A stretch of DNA of 14,275 nucleotides, taken from JAUWNJ01 sp034190305 (GTDB lineage Bacteria; Planctomycetota; Phycisphaerae; SM23-33). The notes below the pieces were generated by a model. That model was given only the letters and a program-made list of their open reading frames with translations. It was not told the origin of the DNA and did no database searches. The translations under genes were made by a program, and so were the position numbers. The DNA lies in contig JAXHSV010000066.1 of the NCBI GenBank assembly GCA_034190305.1, positions 1 through 14,275 of the forward strand, written 5' to 3'. Shown piece after piece: positions 7,079 to 14,102 of this stretch; positions within the stretch are counted from its first letter, which is position 1, and every line of letters starts with the position of its first letter.

Positions 7079-7187
7079 AGCGGTCTTACGTAAGTTCTGC
7101 ATGGTGGAACAGGCATTCTTGCCTGTTCTTCACGACGACACAGCCTGGAAAGGCTGTGCCACCCCAAAAGACTTACCTGAGACCGCT
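7079..7187. repeat. Outer imperfect inverted repeat around a REPIN-like core
   Basis: AGCGGTCTTACGTAAGTTCT at 7079-7098 and AGACTTACCTGAGACCGCT at 7169-7187 are near-perfect reverse complements, with one gap and two mismatches. They flank the palindrome pair at 7103-7163 almost immediately, so the whole 109 bp can fold as one cruciform. It may be a larger MITE-like element or an inverted-repeat target into which the core inserted. Confidence 0.65.
7103..7163. repeat. REPIN-like palindrome pair, second copy of the family
   Basis: Two hairpins are bounded by GGTGG (7103-7107) and CCACC (7159-7163). The left stem is 9 bp (7107-7115 with 7120-7128, loop TTCT). The right stem is 8 bp (7139-7146 with 7151-7158, loop GGAA). 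On the minus strand the right half reads GGTGGCACAGCCTTTCCAGG and then CTGTG. This is the same scaffold as the 401-474 element, with paired base changes in the stem. Confidence 0.75.
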
Positions 7188-7260
7188 CAGGCACTGTCTG
7201 AAAAGTCAGGCATTGCCTCAAAGCCTTCAGCAATCAGCCAACACCCAATGAACAAAGGAC

Positions 7261-7288
7261 CTGAATGCTGACCGCTGAATGCTGAAAG
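7261..7288. repeat. Heptamer tandem repeat (CTGAATG type)
   Basis: Four gapless 7-bp units: CTGAATG, CTGACCG, CTGAATG and CTGAAAG. The first 11 bases of the first pair recur exactly 14 bp later. The unit differs from the heptamer at 6404-6438. Confidence 0.7.
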
Positions 7289-7289
7289 C

Positions 7290-7313
7290 CTGTCTGAAAT
7301 AGTTTTCAGACAG
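7290..7313. terminator. Perfect hairpin, possible terminator or element end
   Basis: CTGTCTGAAA (7290-7299) and TTTCAGACAG (7304-7313) form a perfect 10-bp stem with the 4-nt loop TAGT. There is no T-run on either side. A direct copy of the left arm lies at 7194-7203, so this could also be a remnant of a small mobile element. Confidence 0.4.
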
Positions 7314-7345
7314 AGCCTAAATCTGTTAACAATTTCGGGTGTTGT

Positions 7346-7442
7346 TTATTCGACACAGAGACGCAGAGGAACAGAGAAAATAGAAAAACTATATTTTTTC
7401 TTTTTTTTACCCCCTGTCCCTCTGCGTCTCTGTGTCGAATAA
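7346..7442. repeat. 97-bp foldback with 24-bp perfect arms, possible bidirectional terminator
   Basis: Arms 7346-7369 and 7419-7442 are perfect reverse complements over 24 bp, built on CGACACAGAGACGCAGAGG. The interior pairs again (ACAG at 7371-7374 with CTGT at 7414-7417). It is A-rich on the left and T-rich on the right, so almost the whole element can form one long hairpin. It sits between convergent genes, 33 bp past the stop of the minus-strand gene, and could end transcription from both sides. Confidence 0.8.
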
Positions 7443-7474
7443 CCTATGCTGACATATTTAAGGTTGACAGAGTA

Positions 7475-8266
7475 CTACGACGCTTTGGCCATGGCGCGGG
7501 GACGAGACTTGCGGACTTTGGCGTTGCTCCTCGTCCTGGACTTGGCCCTGGTCCTTGCTGGTCGCCTGGCTGCCTTGCGTTTGCGTCGGCGTCCGGGTTG
7601 GGGCAGGTCGGGGCGGGGAATACGCACCGGATGCTCCAGAACGGTCTTAATCGCTTCGGTTGCATCGGCTGCAAACAGGTCCGCGCGTATTTCCTCGTCA
7701 AGACCGACGGCGCGATTGAAGACCCCGCCGACAACCATGACCTGCATCTGCTCGTATGCTCCAATGTCGCGTACAAGGTCTATCAGTCTGCGAACGCCGG
7801 GAACGCCGACCGGTTGGGTGCCATAGACGCACAGAACGTCGGGTCGAAGTTTGCTAAGAAGTTCCAAAATCTCGTCGTTCGGAATGCCCGAACCGAGAAG
7901 CCAGACCCCCCATCCCTCAGCCTCAAACAAATCGCCGATCATCTGGGCGCCCAGTTCTTCCCTTTCGCCGTCACCACAAGTCAGAAGTATTCGCATTCCG
8001 TTCTTGGGGTTCCTGGCCAGATGGGCCTGAACCTGATCTGCGACCATTCGATTAATCCGCGTAGCCAAGTGCTCCAGAAGGCGGTTGATTTTTCCTTCGT
8101 CGTAGAGCCTTTCGATCTGCACCATCGCAGGCCAGATTACGAACTGAATCAGTTTTCGCCCGCAGATCCCACGATCAAGGGTTGCCTTGATCATCTCACG
8201 CGCCTCACAGCGTTTACCCGCTAGAAGATGCTCCATGTACTGGGCGAAAACCTCGTTAATTTCCAT
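7475..8266 (-). CDS. CarH-like cobalamin-binding-fold protein with altered ligand motif and basic tail
   Basis: This soluble 263-residue protein has three parts. Residues 1-80 look like the helical cap of B12 sensor proteins, with Y55, nine residues, then E65-H66. CarH photoreceptors have W-x9-EH here. Residues 90-212 have the Rossmann-like B12-binding pattern: MRILLTCGDGEREELGAQMI, then LLGSGIP, then VMVVGGVFN and ADLFAADATEA. The ligand motif G-E-x-H-x-x-G reads GEREELG at 100-106, so the histidine that would bind cobalt is Glu103. Residues 226-262 are a Lys/Arg-rich, histone-like tail that could bind nucleic acid. There is no MerR-type DNA-binding domain. AAAGG about 10 nt upstream supports the ATG. 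The neighbours give no corrinoid pathway context. A regulator is more likely than an enzyme subunit, but this is inference. Confidence 0.75.
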   Translation of the reverse strand: MEINEVFAQYMEHLLAGKRCEAREMIKATLDRGICGRKLIQFVIWPAMVQIERLYDEGKINRLLEHLATRINRMVADQVQAHLARNPKNGMRILLTCGDGEREELGAQMIGDLFEAEGWGVWLLGSGIPNDEILELLSKLRPDVLCVYGTQPVGVPGVRRLIDLVRDIGAYEQMQVMVVGGVFNRAVGLDEEIRADLFAADATEAIKTVLEHPVRIPRPDLPQPGRRRKRKAARRPARTRAKSRTRSNAKVRKSRPRAMAKAS

Positions 8267-8357
8267 GACATAAGACCTTTCGACATTTCCGGCTGGTCGG
8301 CTGATCCCGCCGAACCGCCCAAGACCATATATTGAATGAAAACAATTCCGTTACACC

Positions 8358-8403
8358 GCCTATTAACATAGGCAATATAGGCGACGTAGGTAAAATCGGG
8401 CAA
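8358..8403. repeat. 9-bp tandem repeat tract 1 with small hairpin
   Basis: Four degenerate 9-bp units follow one another from 8368: ATAGGCAAT, ATAGGCGAC, GTAGGTAAA and ATCGGGCAA. GCCTAT at 8358-8363 pairs with ATAGGC at 8368-8373. The tract lies about 100 bp upstream of the B12-fold gene. Confidence 0.65.
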
Positions 8404-8427
8404 GGCGTGGGAAATTCTTTACTTAAA

Positions 8428-8462
8428 ATGTCAATATAGGTAATATAGGCATGATGGGCAAT
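8428..8462. repeat. 9-bp tandem repeat tract 2
   Basis: Units ATAGGTAAT (8436-8444), ATAGGCATG (8445-8453) and ATGGGCAAT (8454-8462), with a decayed unit ATGTCAAT at 8428-8435. This is the same repeat family and orientation as tract 1, separated from it by 24 bp. Confidence 0.65.
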
Positions 8463-8525
8463 CTGTTTAGATTGCCGGAAATGCTTGCTAACATCAATCA
8501 TAAATAGCACTTATACGAAAAGCCG

Positions 8526-8799
8526 TCAATATTGACCGGTTTTTACGAATTTCATGATTTCTTCGCTACTGTAGTCGGTCAGCCCCAAATCGGCCAGTGT
8601 CCGACTCGTTCGGCAGTAGTCTTCACCACAAACAACCGAACCAAGGTCGATGACGGCTTCGATCAGAGTCGCAGGAACATTCAACTTTCGGGCAAACCCC
8701 TACAGCGGTACCAGTCCTAAGGGAATGTCCCCTACGAGGAAACGGTCATTCAGGTCCCCCGTTTCCTCCGCCCAGTACGGCAATCGGTCTGTTCGCCAC
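8526..8799 (-). pseudogene. Internally deleted opine (octopine/nopaline-type) dehydrogenase remnant
   Basis: From a GTG at 8799 the frame reads VANRPIAVLGGGNGG, the start of a Rossmann NAD(P)-binding domain, and then meets a stop. From 8750, in another frame, comes NDRFLVGDIPLGLVPL, a TAG stop (8700-8702), then GFARKLNVPATLIEAVIDLG and more, ending at TGA 8526-8528. The second part resembles the C-terminal domain of the octopine/nopaline dehydrogenase family, in which DVPYGLVP and GVPTPLIDA are typical, as is GRTLEKLGL (here SRTLADLGL). Intact members are about 360 residues, so some 240 residues are missing and the two ends are fused out of frame. This is a decayed gene with no expected product. 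Confidence 0.68.
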
Positions 8800-8844
8800 A
8801 AACGTTCTTCTTACTGACCGTTTGTAATCATGTCCAAAGTATGT

Positions 8845-9603
8845 TTAACCGGAATCGGTTTCGAGCAAAGCGACAACATCGTCGGGAATGTCAAAATTGG
8901 CAAAGACGTTCTGAACATCGTCGTGATCTTCCAGTTCCTCCATGAGGTTGAGCACCTGCCTGGCCTTGTCGGACCCGACTTCGACGGTGGTATCGGGGAT
9001 CATGGCAATCTCCGCAACGATTGTCTCGACGCCTTTTTGTGCAATTGCTTCCTTTACGGCTCGGAAATCGGCGACCTCGCAGGTAACCTCGAAAACGTCG
9101 CCTTCTTTCTTCACGTCATCTGCGCCGGCATCGAGGCATATTTCGATGAGGGCGTCTTCTTCAACAGCCGATGCGTCAATAGTGAACATCCCTTTCTGTT
9201 CGAACATCCACGCGACGCAGTTCGTCTCGCCGAGTTGCCCGCCCGCTCGTTCGAATATCTTTCTCAATTCGGGAACGGTGCGATTACGGTTGTCGCTGAG
9301 GCATTCGACCATTACCGCAACTCCGCCCGGTCCATAGCCTTCATAGATAATACGCTCGTAATTTTCCGCGCCAAGTTCGCCGGTGCCTTTTTTGATGGCG
9401 TTTTTAATGGTGTCTTTGGGCAGATTAGCGGACTTTGCATCGTCGATGGCGTATCGCAGTTGAAGGTTTTCGTCGGGATTTCCGCCACCGGACTTCGCAG
9501 CCACTATAATCCGCCGGGCGAGTTTCGACCACAACCGCCCTCTTTTGGCGTCATTAGCCGCCTTGGACCGCCTGATCGTCGCCCAATGTGAGTGTCCTGA
9601 CAT
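8845..9603 (-). CDS. yebC: YebC/PmpR-family protein (DNA-binding regulator or translation factor)
   Basis: A full-length 252-residue YebC-family protein. It has the diagnostic start MSGHSHWATIRRSKAANDAK, the segment LPKDTIKNAIKKGTGE, and YEGYGPGGVAVMVECLSDNRN at about 113, all near-invariant in the family. An acidic C-terminal domain (EELEDHDDVQNVFANFDIP) ends the protein. Members act in the cytoplasm. Some were described as transcription regulators, and more recent work links the family to relief of ribosome stalling on proline stretches. GGAG at 9615-9618, 11 nt upstream, supports the ATG. It lies 36 bp downstream of the TPR lipoprotein gene on the same strand, so it is probably the last gene of the hisG operon. 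In many bacteria yebC neighbours ruvC, and no ruv gene is seen here. Confidence 0.96.
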   Translation of the reverse strand: MSGHSHWATIRRSKAANDAKRGRLWSKLARRIIVAAKSGGGNPDENLQLRYAIDDAKSANLPKDTIKNAIKKGTGELGAENYERIIYEGYGPGGVAVMVECLSDNRNRTVPELRKIFERAGGQLGETNCVAWMFEQKGMFTIDASAVEEDALIEICLDAGADDVKKEGDVFEVTCEVADFRAVKEAIAQKGVETIVAEIAMIPDTTVEVGSDKARQVLNLMEELEDHDDVQNVFANFDIPDDVVALLETDSG

Positions 9604-9639
9604 ATTTTTAGTTTCTCCGGAGTCTCTATCTTCAGATTG

Positions 9640-12600
9640 CTACTTGTTTTTCGGCGCCGACACGTTCTTTCCCAGCGGGGCGACGGGCGGTTTCCCGCCT
9701 TTCCGGGCCGCTTTTATTTTCAGCAGCGCTTCAGACAGCACCTTCTTCGTGTCGATGTCGGGTTTCTTTTCCTTTTTTGCCTCTTTGACCGCCCGGTTCC
9801 ACAGTCTAATCGCCTCAGCCTCGATACCCAGCCGCCAGGAGGTATCACCGGCGTGGTCGAGCATGACCGGATGTTGACCGTTTTCAGTGGAGAGCACATT
9901 GTCAAAAACGGTCCTGGCTTCGGCAAAACGCCCCTGTTTATACAGCACCCAGCCGAAACTGTCCTTGAAGGCCGCCTCATCGGGTCTTACCGCCAGGGCC
10001 TTGCGTATCATTGCCTCTGCCTTGTACAGATTTATTCCCCTGTCGGCCCAGAAGTAGCCAAGGTCGTTGTTGATACCCGGATCGTCGGGATCGAGTTTGT
10101 ATATCTTCTCGGCGACTTCCAGCGATTCGTCCTGCTTTTCCATAAACGTCAGCGCCATCATGAGGATGCGAAGCGCCTGATGTTTTTGCGGATCGGTCTG
10201 GACGAATTCGCGGGCCAGCGCAAGGGCCTGTTTTTTCTTCCCGGCAAGGAGCATAACATGGACGATTACCTTTTTGGCGTCGAAGATTTTCTCCACTCGT
10301 TCTGGTGCATCGGGAGGGAGTTTTTCCTGATGTTTAAGCAAATCTTCGGCTACCTTCAGAGCCAGGTCGTACTTTTCGTTCTCGGTCAGCAGGGCGCAAG
10401 TAAGACGCAATGGCACATCGGCGCCGGGCGATTGACCGGCCCATTCCCGCTCGAACTGCACAAGTTTGTCAAACAGCCCTTCCCGTGCGTACATTATCAA
10501 TTTTATTGACCGCAGCCTATCCAGCATTCGCGCGTCGCCGCCGGCGCCGAGCCACTCATCCACAATCGCATGGGCCTTGTCATACTGCTCGCCTTCCATG
10601 AGCATCGCAATGAGCGTAGTCCTGGGGCTGGAGTTAGTCGGCTCGTTTCGGATCCATTTTCCGGCATAGGCGATTGCCTCGTCGTACTGCCTGGCCAAGC
10701 CGAAGATGCGAAGTTTCTCGCCGCGGAGCGAAGAAAGCAGCACCGGGTCGGACTCCGAAGCGATCCAGCGGTCCAGGAGGCGATGGGCCTTGTCGTAATG
10801 CCCGGCGGACTTGTATGTCTTCATCGCCTGAAAACGAAGCATCACGAGGGTTGCTTTGTCGGGCTTTTCGCTCATCCACCTCTCAATAAACCCTTCTGCC
10901 GATTCGTACCGCTTGAGGCGGACCAACGTATCCAGCACCATTACTCGCAACGGCATTGCCAAAGATTCGCGGGATGCAATTTCCTCAGCCGCTTCAGCCG
11001 CCTGTTTTTCCAGTCCCGCCTTAAGAAGCGCATCGAGCCAGGCCGAAGCGGATAGCGAATCGGCGGGTCTCCGACGGTACAGAGACGCCCATATCTCCGC
11101 CGCATCGGCATCCTTGCCCTGATTGGACAGGAGGCTTGCGTATAATCTGTTGGCTGCGATATTTTGCGGGTCCAGGCTCAGAATGTGGCGAATCTTCTTC
11201 AGCGCCGACGCCGCCTGATCGGAAGGGATGGGTTCGCCGGAGGGAAGAGGCCCGGACAGTTCGAAAGAAAGTTCAAACATTCTGACTTTGACGTTGTCGG
11301 GCGCTTCGGCAAGCAGAGACTGGAGCATCTTGCGAGCCCGGTCGATCCTTCCCGTGAGAAAGTAGAATCGCCCCATCATTGTGCGTGCGTCGATGTTTTC
11401 GGGGTCGTGCTGCAAAAACCGCATTGCGACCCTTCCTGCTTCGGCGTTGCGGCGCTGGGTCAGGTACAGGTTAAACAACTCGTCCGTAACGGCGGTATCG
11501 TCGGGCGACAAATCCGACGCCGACATCATAAAGCGTTCAGCATCGCGGAACTGTCCTGCCTGGAGGCAGGCCCGCCCCATCAGCAACAGCGTCGGTACGT
11601 GCCGGCTCATACGGGCATGGGCGAGCTGGAGGTTGTCTATGGCGTCGGCGACATTGCCCCGGTTCAACTGCACCATGCCGGTGAAATAGTACCTGAACCA
11701 GGACTCGCCGGCAGCAAGGTTGACCTGTCCGACCAGATCGTCGAGCATTTCGAACCGCCTGCCGGAAATATATGAATCCGCAAGAATCTCATACGCAGGC
11801 CAGAACTTTTTGTCAGACTCAATGGCCTGCTTGAGCAGGGCGATGCCCTTCTCCCCCTGCCTCGTTGCATCAGCCAGTATTGCCGCAACGGTCAGCAAGG
11901 CCGGTTTTAATTCAGGTTTTTCTGGAGCGCCGGAAGCCAACTCATCCACGAAACCCTTTTTTATTCCGCGTCCCGCCAGGTCTTCGGCTTCCCGGCGCAC
12001 CAGTGATGTATCACAGGCCTGGATATTCAGCAGGGCTGCGAGTTGCCCGGCTGCAGCGGAAGTGTTTCCGGTTTGAGCATAGAGCCTCGCCAGTCGCAGC
12101 GTTATTGCTTTATCTCCCGAAGTTTTCGAGAGGTATTTCGCCAGCATATCGGCGGCATCTTCTGTCCCGCCGAGCTCGGCTGCGACTTCGGCCATTGCGA
12201 TTACGAAGTCCGAATCAAGACCCCCGCCGGCCAGGTGCCGGTTAAGCAGCGACTTCGGAGCCGACGGGCTTTTTTTCGCCCTGCACCACAGAACGGCTGA
12301 CGCTGTCGCTTCGCGGCGTCGGGCGGGTTCGGCGAGCATTTCCATAATAATGGCCTGCGGTCGCTCGAAATCGCCCGCTTCCAGCAGTGCAATCACCGCC
12401 AGTCTGCCGGCGTCAGGGTCGGTCTTGTCGCGCCGATATGCATGCTCCAGCAGGACGGCAGCCTTTTCGGCCTGGCGCAGTTTCAGCAGCAACCTGCCTC
12501 GGGCAACCATACATCGCTCAGGACTGGAGACCAGAGGAGCCAGGAGGCTTCGGCTGGAAAACACCCGTCCGTGAGAAGCAATGAGTTTGGTCAGTCGTTC

Positions 12601-13209
12601 GTAACATTCCATCGCCGCGGTCCAGCATCGGCGCCGCTCAAGCAGGTCTCCAAGGCGCAGTAGTGTTTCGGCGGTGTCGGGGTTATCGTCGTCCGCATCG
12701 CTGCACAGCAATGCCAGGCGGTAGCGGACGACCGCCTGGTCAAACTGCCTCTGCATGATCGCATACTGGCCCAGAACAAGTTGCACCCGCACGTGGTCCG
12801 GCGCGGTTTTGTCCGAAGCGAGCAGGTGAGGTTCTGCTTTGGCGCGATCCCCCAGCGCCGCGTAGGCAAGACCGAGACCTCTGCGTATGCGAGGCGAGTT
12901 TGGATCAAACCCTCTGGCGCGCTCAAGGAGATTAATGGCCTGGATATAGTCTCCCCTGGCGATCAATCTCTCTGCCCGGGCAACTATATCGGCGGCGCGG
13001 TCGGGGATTTTTTCGGCATCGGACGCGTCGGAGGGACGTTCGACGGCGGGGGGTAATTGCGCCAGAGATAGTTTCGCCATTTTCGGCAGCGTCGCCGGTT
13101 TGCTCGTCGGCATCGCTTTATCGACAACAGTACCGGCAGGCTCCTGGCACGCCAAGCCGGAAATACCAACGATAAAACCGCATATAAATAACCACGCCGC
13201 ACGATTCAC
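9640..13209 (-). CDS. Very large tetratricopeptide-repeat lipoprotein
   Basis: This 1189-residue protein starts with a lipoprotein signal: a hydrophobic segment and the lipobox SGLAC with the lipidated Cys at 21. A Pro-rich linker to about residue 70 precedes TPR-like helical repeats that fill nearly all the rest. Clear TPR units are seen near 77-160 (GDYIQAINLLERARGFDPNS). The C-terminal pair (NNDLGYFWADRGINLYKAEA, then DSFGWVLYKQGRFAEARTVF) is of a kind common in bacterial TPR envelope proteins. Between 778 and 923 lies a block marked by evenly spaced Trp residues. The C-terminus is Lys-rich. The start is GTG, overlapping the hisG stop by 4 bp (GTGA), with AGGTG 5 nt upstream, so translation is probably coupled to hisG. 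It should be a membrane-anchored protein-interaction scaffold. Its partners cannot be read from the window. Confidence 0.9.
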   Translation of the reverse strand: MNRAAWLFICGFIVGISGLACQEPAGTVVDKAMPTSKPATLPKMAKLSLAQLPPAVERPSDASDAEKIPDRAADIVARAERLIARGDYIQAINLLERARGFDPNSPRIRRGLGLAYAALGDRAKAEPHLLASDKTAPDHVRVQLVLGQYAIMQRQFDQAVVRYRLALLCSDADDDNPDTAETLLRLGDLLERRRCWTAAMECYERLTKLIASHGRVFSSRSLLAPLVSSPERCMVARGRLLLKLRQAEKAAVLLEHAYRRDKTDPDAGRLAVIALLEAGDFERPQAIIMEMLAEPARRREATASAVLWCRAKKSPSAPKSLLNRHLAGGGLDSDFVIAMAEVAAELGGTEDAADMLAKYLSKTSGDKAITLRLARLYAQTGNTSAAAGQLAALLNIQACDTSLVRREAEDLAGRGIKKGFVDELASGAPEKPELKPALLTVAAILADATRQGEKGIALLKQAIESDKKFWPAYEILADSYISGRRFEMLDDLVGQVNLAAGESWFRYYFTGMVQLNRGNVADAIDNLQLAHARMSRHVPTLLLMGRACLQAGQFRDAERFMMSASDLSPDDTAVTDELFNLYLTQRRNAEAGRVAMRFLQHDPENIDARTMMGRFYFLTGRIDRARKMLQSLLAEAPDNVKVRMFELSFELSGPLPSGEPIPSDQAASALKKIRHILSLDPQNIAANRLYASLLSNQGKDADAAEIWASLYRRRPADSLSASAWLDALLKAGLEKQAAEAAEEIASRESLAMPLRVMVLDTLVRLKRYESAEGFIERWMSEKPDKATLVMLRFQAMKTYKSAGHYDKAHRLLDRWIASESDPVLLSSLRGEKLRIFGLARQYDEAIAYAGKWIRNEPTNSSPRTTLIAMLMEGEQYDKAHAIVDEWLGAGGDARMLDRLRSIKLIMYAREGLFDKLVQFEREWAGQSPGADVPLRLTCALLTENEKYDLALKVAEDLLKHQEKLPPDAPERVEKIFDAKKVIVHVMLLAGKKKQALALAREFVQTDPQKHQALRILMMALTFMEKQDESLEVAEKIYKLDPDDPGINNDLGYFWADRGINLYKAEAMIRKALAVRPDEAAFKDSFGWVLYKQGRFAEARTVFDNVLSTENGQHPVMLDHAGDTSWRLGIEAEAIRLWNRAVKEAKKEKKPDIDTKKVLSEALLKIKAARKGGKPPVAPLGKNVSAPKNK

Positions 13210-14102
13210 GATATCACCTTTTTGAGCGGATAAGTTATTATCCCCGTCGCACCGGCTCGCTTCAGCTGCGGTATCATCTCGCGTTCGAGGCGTTCAGATA
13301 CTATCACTTCAAGAGCAACCCAGTCCTTATCGGCCAGGTCGGAAACGGTCGGGCTTTTTTCGGCGGGCAGCAAATCCAGAACGCCCTGGAGGTCCGCCCG
13401 ACGAACATTCATCTTCAGTCCGACCTTTTCCAATGCCGAAATGGCCCCTTGCAGTAAAAGGGAAATGTTTTCGATCTTCTCTCGCTTCCACGTATCGGCC
13501 CACGCCTTTTTGTTGGCAATCAGCCGGGGAGTTGCAAGCATGATCGTATCAATGACGCGCAGACGGTTGGCGCGGATGCTCGAACCGGTCTCAGTAACAT
13601 CGACGATTGCATCGACCAGTCTGGCTTTGACCTCCGTAGCGCCCCAACTGAACTCAACCTTCACGTCAATACCCTTATCGGCAAAATATTTGCGCGTGAT
13701 GTTGACCAGTTCCGTCGCGACAATACCACCTTCGAGGTTCTCGGCTTCAGTTATACTCGATTCCGCCGGCACAGCCAGGACCCACCGGACAGGCTTAAGG
13801 TCGCGCTTGGCATAGACAAGTTCAGCCACTTCGACAACGTTTGATTCATTCTCTTCAACCCAGTCGTTTCCGGTTATTCCGACGTCAATGACGCCGTCGG
13901 CGACGTATCGGCTCATCTCCTGCGCACGAAACATTACGGCAGTAATGTCCGGATCGTCCATCGAGGGGAAATAACTCCGCGAAGAGATTGATATTTTGAA
14001 TCCGGCCCGCTGGAGCAACTCCACCGTGTTGTCCTGCAACGAGCCTTTGGGGATTCCCAAGGCGAGTTTTTTTCCAGTATTATTCTTATTAATCACGGGC
14101 AT
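13206..14102 (-). CDS. hisG: ATP phosphoribosyltransferase, long form
   Basis: This enzyme catalyses the first step of histidine synthesis, joining ATP and PRPP to phosphoribosyl-ATP in the cytoplasm. The N-terminal motif LALGIPKGSLQ is at 13-23, and GITGNDWVEE lies near 75. The PRPP-binding loop DAIVDVTETGSS is at 164-175. At 298 residues, with a C-terminal domain from about 220, it is the long form. That form carries its own ACT-like regulatory domain for histidine feedback and does not need HisZ. The start is uncertain. The ATG at 14102 has GGAG only 2 nt upstream, while a GTG two codons later (14096) has the same GGAG at the usual 8 nt. The upstream frame runs 14 bp into hisG, and the TPR gene overlaps its stop. 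No other his gene is present, so the pathway is dispersed or lies beyond the edge. Confidence 0.96.
   Translation of the reverse strand: MPVINKNNTGKKLALGIPKGSLQDNTVELLQRAGFKISISSRSYFPSMDDPDITAVMFRAQEMSRYVADGVIDVGITGNDWVEENESNVVEVAELVYAKRDLKPVRWVLAVPAESSITEAENLEGGIVATELVNITRKYFADKGIDVKVEFSWGATEVKARLVDAIVDVTETGSSIRANRLRVIDTIMLATPRLIANKKAWADTWKREKIENISLLLQGAISALEKVGLKMNVRRADLQGVLDLLPAEKSPTVSDLADKDWVALEVIVSERLEREMIPQLKRAGATGIITYPLKKVIS

Larger units (their letters stand above)
6998..7474. other. Repeat-rich non-coding island between convergent genes
   Basis: This 477-bp stretch has no credible gene. From left to right it holds an imperfect inverted repeat enclosing a REPIN-like element (7079-7187), a heptamer tract (7261-7288), a perfect 10-bp hairpin (7290-7313) and a 97-bp foldback (7346-7442). 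CTGTCTGAAA occurs twice in direct orientation (7194-7203 and 7290-7299). It resembles a landing zone for small non-autonomous elements at a position where insertion does little harm. Confidence 0.75.

Noticed and set aside
7021..7233. Minus-strand frame of 70 codons across the second REPIN-like element
   Set aside because: Most of its length is palindromic repeat sequence, there is no ribosome site, and the peptide has no family character.
7194..7313. Insertion sequence bounded by CTGTCTGAAA copies
   Set aside because: The spacing is only about 100 bp, the copies at 7194 and 7290 are direct rather than inverted, and no transposase fragment lies between them.
6404..7442. CRISPR-like array among the short repeats
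   Set aside because: The repeats are gapless tandem units or single palindromes. There are no regularly spaced identical repeats with unique spacers and no cas genes.
7598..8224. Plus-strand frame of 208 codons opposite the B12-fold gene
   Set aside because: The minus-strand frame shows the B12-fold motifs over the same bases. The plus-strand product shows none.
8830..9591. Plus-strand open frame of 253 codons opposite yebC
   Set aside because: It is antisense to an unmistakable YebC protein, and the translation has no recognisable domain.
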